Source: Prevotellamassilia sp.
GTDB lineage: Bacteria > Bacteroidota > Bacteroidia > Bacteroidales > Bacteroidaceae
Length of the DNA: 5,316 nucleotides
Reading direction: 5' to 3'
Assembly: GCA_018383375.1 (NCBI GenBank)
Contig: JAHAWW010000086.1
Coordinates: 1-5,316, forward strand
Position 1 is the first letter of the stretch; every line of letters begins with the position of its first letter. The translations under genes were made by a program, and so were the position numbers. Below the pieces are notes generated by a model. That model was not told the origin of the DNA, did not search any database, and saw only the letters and a program-made list of their open reading frames with translations. Below are positions 1 through 5,316 of the stretch, in pieces.

Positions 1-477
1 TCCCAGCAGTTCAACCCCTGCTTTGTGGTAGGTCTCACCCCTGTGTCGCTCGCCATCTTTGGTTGGTTGGCCAAGAAAGGCAAAGAGCCTTCAGCGCCTC
101 GCAAGATTGGTCTCGGCATGCTTGTGGCCGCTTGTGGTTTCGTAGTGATGACCATTGGCTCGATTGGTCTCGAGTCCGGTCAGCGCGTATCGCCCAACTG
201 GCTTGTTTCCACCTATCTTGTTCTCACATTCGGTGAGTTGTTGCTTTCGCCCATGGGCATTTCGTTCGTGTCGAAGGTAGCGCCTCCCAAATACAAGGGC
301 CTGATGATGGGTGGATGGTTTGTAGCCACCGCCATTGGCAACTTCCTTGTGGCCATTCCCGGATTCCTTTGGGGCAATGTACCTCTTGTGGTCGTTTGGG
401 GCGTGTTGGTTGCCCTCTGCCTCCTCTCGGCCTTGTTCATCTTCTCCATTATGAAGCGCCTCGAGAAGGTTTGCTAA
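1..477 (+). CDS. POT/PTR-family proton-coupled oligopeptide transporter, C-terminal part (5' truncated by window)
   Basis: The frame is open from base 1 and ends at TAA 475-477, giving 158 visible residues; the GTG at 25 is internal, not a start. It is an inner-membrane protein with hydrophobic segments at about residues 8-22, 38-60, 68-80, 100-118 and 123-147 of the fragment. The diagnostic stretch is GELLLSPMGISFVSKVAPP (from about residue 78), followed by GLMMGGWFVATAIGNF, which matches the conserved helix 10-11 region of POT/PTR (PF00854) transporters. These import di- and tripeptides with protons. The Glu of GELLLSP (fragment residue 79) probably corresponds to the helix-10 glutamate implicated in peptide binding in this family. 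The protein ends in a short basic tail, MKRLEKVC. Roughly two thirds of a typical POT protein of about 500 residues lies upstream. The repeat element begins about 30 bp after the stop, so it would lie in the 3' untranslated region. Substrate cannot be inferred further. Confidence 0.9.
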   Translation, partial: SQQFNPCFVVGLTPVSLAIFGWLAKKGKEPSAPRKIGLGMLVAACGFVVMTIGSIGLESGQRVSPNWLVSTYLVLTFGELLLSPMGISFVSKVAPPKYKGLMMGGWFVATAIGNFLVAIPGFLWGNVPLVVVWGVLVALCLLSALFIFSIMKRLEKVC

Positions 478-507
478 GGATTAACCTATAAAAGATTGAG
501 CGTCCTC

Positions 508-728
508 GCAAGCCCTGCAAGGGCGCCACATATTAGCCCAGGTCGTCAGGCCTGGGTTGGAAATGACCCACTAATCTCCGGCCTGTAAGGTCGGCACAAC
601 ATACGGGTATATTACACGAATATAACCCGCCGCTCAATGTGCCGACCCTGCAGGCCGGAATTATAGTAGCCATCGTTAACCCAGGCCTAACGACCTGGGC
701 TATTATGTTACGCCCTTTCAGGGCTTGC
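508..728 (+). repeat. Nested-palindrome repeat element, copy A
   Basis: This is a 221-bp imperfect inverted repeat. The left arm (508-597) and right arm (639-728) are complementary almost throughout, starting with GCAAGCCCTG against CAGGGCTTGC at the outer ends. Each arm consists of three small palindromes: M1 GCCCTGCAAGGGC (512-524; partner 712-724), M2 with stem CCCAGG/CCTGGG (537-556; partner 680-699), and M3 CCGGCCTGTAAGGTCGG (578-594; partner in 639-658). The centre (598-638) forms its own hairpin, CGGGTATATT (604-613) against AATATAACCCG (619-629), so pairing runs nearly to the tip. It lies in the 3' region of the transporter transcript. An open minus-strand frame crosses it but is explained by the repeat. 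It resembles REP/BIME-type intergenic elements in architecture; its function is unknown. Confidence 0.9.
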
Positions 729-783
729 CCGGTCGCCACACGACCAAACTTGATTGGTTTATTGTATATAACTAATTATTGAG

Positions 784-823
784 CGTCCTCGCCGTGTCTC
801 ATAGGCCGGTGAGGACGTTTTTT
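784..823 (+). terminator. Intrinsic terminator between repeat copies A and B
   Basis: An 11-bp stem (CGTCCTCGCCG 784-794 with CGGTGAGGACG 807-817, one G-T wobble) encloses a 12-nt loop and is followed directly by six T residues (818-823). It reads in the + direction, 306 nt after the transporter stop codon, and is the first good terminator after that gene. If it is the gene's real terminator, copy A is transcribed in the 3' UTR. The first 11 bases of its left side, including GAGCGTCCTCGC, also occur at the left edge of unit A (498-509), where no matching right half follows. Confidence 0.8.
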
Positions 824-829
824 GTATTT

Positions 830-1131
830 GGCGGCCTCGCAACGGCCTGAAGGGCCAACGAGACCCCTGCCCAGGGCAGAGGCGGCGCAATGAGCGGTCC
901 GGCCAGCCCTGTAAGGGCGTAACATACCAGCCCAGGTCGTCAGGCCTGGGGTAGAAATGGGCCCCTATTTCCCGGCCTGTAAGGTCGGCACAACATACGG
1001 GTATATTGCTCGAATATAACCCGCCGCTCAATGTGCCGACCCTGCAGGCCGGAATTATAGTAGCCATCGTTAACCCGGGCCTAACGACCCGGGCTGATAT
1101 GTAACGGCCCTTCAGGCTTCGCGAGGCCGCC
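830..1131 (+). repeat. Nested-palindrome repeat element, copy B, with extended outer arm
   Basis: The core (905-1118) is collinear with copy A: M1 906-918, M2 931-950, M3 972-988, central hairpin 998-1007/1013-1023, then right arm 1033-1118. From M3 to the right-hand M2 the two copies are almost identical (two substitutions in about 100 nt), while the left linkers have diverged. Copy B also has a second left arm: GGCGGCCTCGC (830-840) and GCCTGAAGGGCC (845-856) match the reverse complement of GGCCCTTCAGGC (1106-1117) and GCGAGGCCGCC (1121-1131) exactly. Between the outer arm and the core lie 48 bp (857-904) that include the palindrome CTGCCC-A-GGGCAG (867-879). The right M2 stem is CCCGGG/CCCGGG (1074-1079/1088-1093) instead of CCCAGG/CCTGGG. 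The minus-strand open frame through it is a by-product of the repeat. Confidence 0.88.
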
Positions 1132-1260
1132 CACAACCAAACTTGATTCATTTATTTGTATCTCTCTCTTAAATCACGCCGAATTCTTGCACACTTATGG
1201 TGGTTGATGTGCTATGATTTTAAAAATGTTTAATATTTTGTGTTTTTCTGCCGTCTTTGT

Positions 1261-1291
1261 TTTGCAACATCTTGGCTTTTGCTTAGTTTTG
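1261..1291 (+). promoter_or_regulatory. Bacteroidota-type sigma-ABfr promoter for the large secreted protein gene
   Basis: TTTG at 1261-1264 and TAGTTTTG at 1284-1291 are separated by exactly 19 bp, matching the Bacteroidota primary-sigma consensus (-33 TTTG, -7 TAnnTTTG, spacer about 19-21). Transcription would start roughly at 1296-1300 and give a leader of about 105 nt. It sits in AT-rich sequence unlike the GC-richer repeats and coding regions on either side. A second TTTG at 1256-1259 is at a less favourable 24-bp spacing. No transcript data are available here, so the start point is inferred. Confidence 0.7.
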
Positions 1292-1303
1292 CCCTTGCAA
1301 AAC
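1286..1303. promoter_or_regulatory. Inverted repeat overlapping the -7 box (possible operator or 5'-end hairpin)
   Basis: GTTTTGC (1286-1292) and GCAAAAC (1297-1303) form a perfect 7-bp inverted repeat around CCTT. It overlaps most of the -7 element and the presumed start site. It could be an operator for a repressor. Its T-rich composition also makes a chance palindrome plausible; TTTTGC occurs nearby at 1260-1265 and 1277-1282. Confidence 0.35.
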
Positions 1304-1402
1304 ACACTATGCCCTTATTGGCTCTTCGTCGCATCACGCGGCGCTTAAATCGAAAATCTTTTTAATTCACTTTATTAATCATTTATCTCAAAACAATCAT
1401 CA
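1298..1402 (+). other. 5' leader of the large gene, with a small hairpin and no Shine-Dalgarno site
   Basis: This is the inferred untranslated leader. CGTCGC (1327-1332) and GCGGCG (1338-1343) can form a 6-bp hairpin (one G-U pair) with loop ATCAC. The remainder is A/T-rich. The bases just before the ATG (CAAAACAATCATCA) contain no purine-rich Shine-Dalgarno motif, which is usual for Bacteroidota, where A-rich unstructured leaders support initiation. I see no riboswitch class that I recognise. Confidence 0.5.
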
Positions 1403-4400
1403 ATGAAAAAGTTACGCTACTTCTTTTCATTGTTCCTGACCATTCTTGGTTTGGGAACTGCCTCTGCGCAGGCTTATGAGACCGGTGCCGTTGTCACCGA
1501 TATCGCAGCCGCCGCAACCGCAGGCGAAGAGGTGCTGTTGATGGGCTCAACTGTTCAAGGTCATAATGCTGGACTGTTCATCTCTCCGGCCGGCTTCAAC
1601 AGTGCCAGTGTCCTCACTGTAGCCAATGTCTACAAGTTTGTGGCCACGGGTGAAACCATCGACGGTTATCCCACCTATCGTCTGTTAAGTGTTCAAAAAA
1701 ACAAGTATCTCCGCTCCGAAATGTATGGTTCAATGGAAGATACTTCTTACCCCGGCTTGACTGATGGCGAGGATGGCAACACAATGCACGCCTATACCAC
1801 CAGCACCGACAACGCCTTCACCTTTACGGCATTGCACGGTGATGCAAACGCTGTAGAATTTACGGGTGAACTTGATCAACACGGCAACCCAGTACAGCGC
1901 GTCCTTGATCCTCGTCGCGCAGTAAACAAAAACTTCGCTGTTGACGAAGAAGCTTGGATTTTCTGCGAAAACAAAATGCAGCCCGATGTCAACACGTACG
2001 GCTATTTCGGTACCTATGGTACGGGCTTTATGAGCATCTATACCGACACGAACCAATGGGTGGTTTACAAAGCCCACAAGCTCTCAGGCGCTGCCAACCT
2101 CTTGTCTTACATCAATACCCTGCTCAACGACTCTGCTCCTAGTGACCTCTTTGAAGCAGGTACTAATCCCGGACAGGTAGACATCAATGCCCTTGATGAC
2201 CTCACCGATGCTTACAATGGCGCCCTCGAAGTGGCTAACAATGAAAACTCTACACAAGACGCTTGCGATGCCGCGAAAGCCGCTCTCGACGAAGCCTACG
2301 CCGCCGTTGTAAACAGTATGGTGAAACTCCAGCCCGGTCGCGTTTATCTCTTCCAGTCTCCGGGCCGCTCTGCCGGTGCTACTATGTATGAGAAAGAAGC
2401 CGACGGCAAACTCTATTGGGAGACCCTCTCGGCTGTGCCCACGAGCGATAACGTGACCGCCGACCAAGCTAAGTTCTTCTTCTCTGTTGAAGCTGCAAGC
2501 GACACGACCTACTATCTCAAGAATATGCTCACCGGCCACTATGTAGCCGGCGCCGCAGCCCAAGCTGCCAGCAATCAGTTCGGCACGAGCACAGAAGCTG
2601 CTGTGCCCTTCGAAGTCGTGAGAAATTATACACAAGGTCAAAAGGCCGGCTTCAACATCCGTTGGCAGGCTTGGAATAGCAACTACAACACCTTTCACTG
2701 GGATGGTGGCAATAAAATCGTGACTTGGGTTTACGATGCCGGCGCTTCTGTCTGCGTTGTTGCCGATGTGACCGACGCTGCCATTGCTGTGGCTGAGCAG
2801 GTTGAAAATCAGAAGAAGTTGTCTGCCCTCACCACCAGCTATCTCAAGGCTTCAGAACTCTTCAACAGAGGTCGTGCCTTCATTTCAGCAGAAGCTGCTG
2901 CCGACACCCTCATCGGCTACACAACTGCTCTTGGTCTCGTCAGCGATCCCGCTAAGATTAGCACCAACGCTGCCGAAACCGCCGAGCATACGACAAAACG
3001 CCCCACTCAGGGCGACGTGGCCAACCTCGTAGACGGTACAGACGTGCTCTTCTTCCACTCTCGCTGGCAGTCAACCGGCGACGACCCCAACACCTACCAC
3101 TATGTGCAAGCCGACCTCGGCGCAGCCATCCAGACTTTCGCCATCAAGTATGCCAAGCGTTTTAACAACCTGGATGTTTATAACCCCACCGAAATCCTTG
3201 TGACCGCTACCAACGATCCTGATGGCGTTTGGAACTATGCCGGTGTTTATCCTTTGACCTACACCGACTCGGCCTGGGTACACGTCACCGACTCTACCAA
3301 AGCCAAGGCTGTTAAGCAGAACTACATCGGTACCCGCGGTATCGAATTGCCTGCAGCTTACCGCTACGTGCGCATCGCCGTGACCAAGACCCAATACAAC
3401 ACCGGTCTGCTCAACGGCTTCCCCTTCTTCTATCTCTCTGAGCTCCACTTCCACCCCGCACAATACGACGCTGCACACTCTACGGTGGGCAATATGGACG
3501 CTACCATCGTCGGCAACCTCCAGACGGCGCTCAACAACGCTGCTGCCGAACTTACTTCAGGTCAGCCCACTCAGGCTACTATCGACGCTCTCAATGCTGC
3601 CTATGCTGCATTCCTCGAAATCTTCCCCGATCCCAACACCCTCCAGACCGTTGTCAACGAGGCTAAGGCTCTCAAAGCCGCTGCTCCTGTGGGTGAAGAA
3701 CTCGGTTTCTATCCCCAAGCTGCTGTTGATGCCTTCAACAACGTAATCACCGAAGTTGAGGCCACTATCGAAGATGGCATGACACTTGAGACAATCAACG
3801 CAGGCAAAGCAGCCATCGCCAATGCCGTAGCCGCTTTCAAGGCCTCATTCATTTTGCCCGAAGTGGGTAAGGTCTACGTAATCCGTAGTGCTGCCGAAGC
3901 CAGAAATGGCAACTTGGTTTACTCTACCGGCAACAGCGAAACTGCCGCCCTCCAATCAACCGAACAGGTTGAAGGCGCTGATCCCGTCGTTATCGGAGAA
4001 GACCTCAACTACCTCTGGAAAGTTGCCGCTAAGGATGGTTTCAAACTCACCCTCCGGAACCTCGGTACCGGCTACTATTTGGGTGGTCAGGAAGAAAATA
4101 ATGGCGCCGTGCCCAACGTAGCTACTCCGACTGCACTTCCCGTTCAGTCAGCTGGTATTGGCGGTATCTTCAACATCATTGTTGGTGAAGGCGAATACCT
4201 CAACTTAGCCGGTGGTGCTACCCGCATGTGTGCTTGGAACGCTGCCAGCGGCGCTGATAACAGTGCCTTTAGTTTCGAAGAAGTGAATATGGGAACGGCC
4301 TATTTATTGCAATCTCGCTGGCCCGTTACTGCCGACAAGTTCCAGATTTTGACTCTGCCGTATGGCTCAGCCGGTATCGCCGAAGACGAAGCTGCCGTTT

Positions 4401-4930
4401 ATGAAGTGCTTGGTGTCAACGAAGTGAACGACTCTTGTGTAGTCGAACTCAAAGCCCTCTCTTCAACTGACGACCTCGTGGCCGGTATGCCTTACATCAT
4501 CAAGCCTGGCGCTAACGTGACTGCTATCACCACCATGCCGCTCGACGACGATCCTCTCAATCTTACCTACGCTACTGCAGGTCAGACCTCTGCTAATGGC
4601 GCCCTCACCGGTACCATCTCCGAGATGACCCTCGAAGAGAATGGTAAGATTATCTTCACCTACTACGGCCCTGCCCTCATCGGCATTAACTCACCTGTAA
4701 ACTTGCGCGCCATCGGTGCCAACAGCGGTTACATCAACAATGTGCCCACCACCGAGACAGGTGACATCCAGATCAAGGTTAAAGGTACGTTCACCGATGG
4801 TATTGGCAACATCACCATCGTTGATGGCAATGCCAAAGACATCTACACCATCTCTGGTGTGAAGGTCAACGGTAAGAACCTCCCCGCCGGCGTTTACATC
4901 ATCGGCGGTCAGAAGAAAGTGGTTAAATAA
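1403..4930 (+). CDS. Large secreted mosaic protein (FIVAR-like, beta-trefoil-like, F5/8 type C-like modules); probable surface adhesin or glycan-binding protein
   Basis: It encodes 1175 residues. The ATG at 1403 gives an ideal type-I signal peptide: MKKLR, a hydrophobic core to about residue 18, and ASAQA with cleavage after residue 22 or 24; there is no lipobox cysteine. Modules by inspection: an N-terminal beta-rich domain (25-228, YRLLSVQKNKYL); a helical FIVAR-like segment (230-309); a trefoil-like domain (310-455, YYLKNMLTGHYVAG); a helical linker (456-530); an F5/8 type C (CBM32-like) domain (about 535-686, LVDG...FFHSRW, YVQADLG, YRYVRIAV, FYLSELHF); two further FIVAR-like helical units (695-745 and 746-816, rich in Ala and Asn); a second trefoil-like domain (820-962, LTLRNLGTGYYLGG); a beta domain of the kind near the C-termini of Bacteroidales secreted proteins (963-1140, ILTLPYGSAG, GMPYIIKPG); and a compact tail (1146-1175). 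No catalytic signature is visible, so binding or adhesion to host or dietary glycans is inferred. Domain names rest on pattern recognition, not a profile search. It has its own promoter and terminator. Confidence 0.85.
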   Translation: MKKLRYFFSLFLTILGLGTASAQAYETGAVVTDIAAAATAGEEVLLMGSTVQGHNAGLFISPAGFNSASVLTVANVYKFVATGETIDGYPTYRLLSVQKNKYLRSEMYGSMEDTSYPGLTDGEDGNTMHAYTTSTDNAFTFTALHGDANAVEFTGELDQHGNPVQRVLDPRRAVNKNFAVDEEAWIFCENKMQPDVNTYGYFGTYGTGFMSIYTDTNQWVVYKAHKLSGAANLLSYINTLLNDSAPSDLFEAGTNPGQVDINALDDLTDAYNGALEVANNENSTQDACDAAKAALDEAYAAVVNSMVKLQPGRVYLFQSPGRSAGATMYEKEADGKLYWETLSAVPTSDNVTADQAKFFFSVEAASDTTYYLKNMLTGHYVAGAAAQAASNQFGTSTEAAVPFEVVRNYTQGQKAGFNIRWQAWNSNYNTFHWDGGNKIVTWVYDAGASVCVVADVTDAAIAVAEQVENQKKLSALTTSYLKASELFNRGRAFISAEAAADTLIGYTTALGLVSDPAKISTNAAETAEHTTKRPTQGDVANLVDGTDVLFFHSRWQSTGDDPNTYHYVQADLGAAIQTFAIKYAKRFNNLDVYNPTEILVTATNDPDGVWNYAGVYPLTYTDSAWVHVTDSTKAKAVKQNYIGTRGIELPAAYRYVRIAVTKTQYNTGLLNGFPFFYLSELHFHPAQYDAAHSTVGNMDATIVGNLQTALNNAAAELTSGQPTQATIDALNAAYAAFLEIFPDPNTLQTVVNEAKALKAAAPVGEELGFYPQAAVDAFNNVITEVEATIEDGMTLETINAGKAAIANAVAAFKASFILPEVGKVYVIRSAAEARNGNLVYSTGNSETAALQSTEQVEGADPVVIGEDLNYLWKVAAKDGFKLTLRNLGTGYYLGGQEENNGAVPNVATPTALPVQSAGIGGIFNIIVGEGEYLNLAGGATRMCAWNAASGADNSAFSFEEVNMGTAYLLQSRWPVTADKFQILTLPYGSAGIAEDEAAVYEVLGVNEVNDSCVVELKALSSTDDLVAGMPYIIKPGANVTAITTMPLDDDPLNLTYATAGQTSANGALTGTISEMTLEENGKIIFTYYGPALIGINSPVNLRAIGANSGYINNVPTTETGDIQIKVKGTFTDGIGNITIVDGNAKDIYTISGVKVNGKNLPAGVYIIGGQKKVVK
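4838..4927 (+). other. C-terminal tail resembling a short T9SS type A-like sorting motif
   Basis: The last 30 residues (1146-1175) read IYTISG, VKVNGKN, LPAGVYII and end KKVVK. This matches the pattern of Bacteroidota C-terminal tails (YdlsGr...l.aGvYiv...gk...kvvk; compare the Por_Secre_tail type A signal) but is shorter than the classical 70-80 residue domain. It suggests a terminal beta-strand pair used for outer-membrane export or anchoring. Whether this organism has a type IX secretion system cannot be seen here. Confidence 0.5.
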
Positions 4931-4957
4931 TCCACACTCTTCATAAACCCAACTCCT

Positions 4958-4997
4958 CGCGGGGTGCCCCTTTCGGTGGCACCCCGCGTTTTTTTTT
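4958..4997 (+). terminator. Strong intrinsic terminator after the large gene
   Basis: A perfect 11-bp GC-rich stem (CGCGGGGTGCC 4958-4968 with GGCACCCCGCG 4978-4988) with a 9-nt loop is followed by nine T residues (4989-4997). It begins 27 nt after the TAA stop at 4928-4930 and reads in the + direction, closing the gene's transcription unit. Confidence 0.93.
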
Positions 4998-5152
4998 GTT
5001 TACGCCCTCATTATGGATTGAATACTACCGCGGGTGCCCCGTGCTCGCAAATCCAATAACATAAAATGTTTGCATCCTATTTTTCAATGCCACGCAATAA
5101 TGTAAATGTATACACCATATAATTATCAATGCCACGTTTGCGCGCCCCAGCC
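4998..5152. other. AT-rich intergenic spacer with minor short repeats, no gene seen
   Basis: No convincing coding frame or RNA gene is visible. CGCGGGTGCCCC (5029-5040) is a near copy (one G fewer) of the left stem of the preceding terminator. TCAATGCCACG occurs twice (5084-5094 and 5126-5136). Neither has an evident function; the second occurrence lies just before repeat copy C. Confidence 0.5.
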
Positions 5153-5316
5153 AGCCCTGCAAGGGCGCCACATAGCAGCCCAGGTCGTTAGGCCTGGGTT
5201 AGGAATGGGCCTCTAATCTCCGGCCTGAAGGGTCGGCACTATGAACGACGTTTTATTGAACCCCGAGCAAATATTCCCCCACAATGTGCCGACCCTTCAG
5301 GCCGGAATTTAGTGGA
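5153..5316 (+). repeat. Nested-palindrome repeat element, copy C (truncated by window end)
   Basis: The left arm is complete: M1 GCCCTGCAAGGGC (5154-5166), M2 with CCCAGG/CCTGGG (5179-5198), and M3 (5220-5236). Linker similarity to the left arms of A and B shows that it has the same orientation. The inner 21 nt of the left arm (5219-5239) are the exact reverse complement of 5286-5306 in the right arm, which then runs out of the window. The central loop (5240-5285) is unrelated to that of A and B and lacks their CGGGTATATT hairpin. The flanking unit sequences of A and B are also absent on its left side, so this appears to be an independent insertion of the same family. Confidence 0.87.

Larger units (their letters stand above)
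495..1148. repeat. Tandem duplication of a repeat-bearing intergenic unit
   Basis: The intergenic region contains two diverged copies of one larger unit. Each starts with ATTGAGCGTCCTCGC (495-509 and 778-792) and ends with ACCAAACTTGATT followed by T/A-rich sequence (743-755 and 1136-1148). Between these flanks each unit holds one nested-palindrome element in the same orientation. The units differ mainly in that the second contains a complete terminator hairpin and extra sequence (793-904) absent from the first. The shared unique flanks on both sides suggest local duplication of a whole segment rather than two independent insertions. This is inference from the shared boundaries. Confidence 0.75.

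Noticed and set aside
25..27. GTG as the start of the transporter gene
   Set aside because: The frame is open to base 1 with in-family sequence, and most of the transporter is missing, so the true start is upstream of the window.
598..638. Invertible promoter flanked by inverted repeats
   Set aside because: The centre has no TTTG or TAnnTTTG promoter, the arms are too long and imperfect for a typical invertase site, and no recombinase gene is near.
533..739. Minus-strand open frame of 68 residues inside repeat copy A
   Set aside because: It lies wholly in the palindromic element, and nearly the same peptide occurs in copy B because the DNA is repeated. There is no start context or independent coding evidence.
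508..1131. CRISPR array
   Set aside because: There are only two long diverged copies with internal palindromes; no short regular direct repeats with unique spacers.
759..1151. Minus-strand open frame of 130 residues through the terminator and repeat copy B
   Set aside because: It spans a terminator hairpin and the element, and its similarity to the copy A frame follows from DNA repetition. The composition is not protein-like.
1231..1240. TAATATTTTG as an alternative -7 box
   Set aside because: It does not fit TAnnTTTG exactly and has no TTTG at the proper upstream distance; the 1284-1291 box is far better.
2084..2698. Minus-strand open frame of 204 residues
   Set aside because: It is antisense to the large gene in the same region as well-formed domains; long antisense frames are common in GC-rich coding DNA and no family is recognised.
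3071..3478. Minus-strand open frame of 135 residues
   Set aside because: It is a shadow of the F5/8 type C-like domain coding sequence; valine- and glycine-rich with no recognisable domain.

Overview
The window looks like chromosomal DNA of a member of the Bacteroidota, most likely the Bacteroidales (Prevotella-like). Four things point there: a good match to the Bacteroidota promoter (TTTG, 19-bp spacer, TAnnTTTG) ahead of the large gene; an A-rich start region without a Shine-Dalgarno site; a large secreted mosaic protein (FIVAR-like, trefoil-like and F5/8-type-C-like modules) with a compact IYTISG...LPAGVYI...KKVVK tail; and a POT-family peptide transporter. Species cannot be decided from this much sequence.

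Layout. Positions 1-477 hold the 3' end of a POT/PTR-type proton-coupled peptide transporter gene that begins before the window. Positions 478-1402 are non-coding. They carry two tandem, same-orientation copies (A, 508-728; B, 830-1131) of a long nested-palindrome element, a strong intrinsic terminator hairpin between them (784-823), and an AT-rich leader with a promoter (1261-1291) for the next gene. Positions 1403-4930 encode a 1175-residue secreted multidomain protein, probably a surface adhesin or glycan-binding protein with no recognisable catalytic domain. A textbook terminator follows (4958-4997). After a short stretch with little in it, a third copy of the element (C, 5153 to the window end, truncated) starts in the same orientation.

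The two genes show no clear functional link. They are separated by more than 900 bp, a terminator and a new promoter, so the large gene appears monocistronic.

The most interesting content is the repeat family. Each arm is built of three small palindromic modules, and the two arms are also complementary to each other over about 87-94 nt, so the element can fold either as one long hairpin or as rows of short ones. Differences between copies are compensatory in both senses: copy B preserves a local stem (CCCAGG/CCTGGG becomes CCCGGG/CCCGGG), while copy C preserves arm-to-arm pairing exactly. Copy B has an additional outer arm, and copy C has an unrelated central loop. This is a REP/BIME-like structured element. 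I cannot tell from one window whether it acts as DNA, as RNA, or as a mobile repeat.
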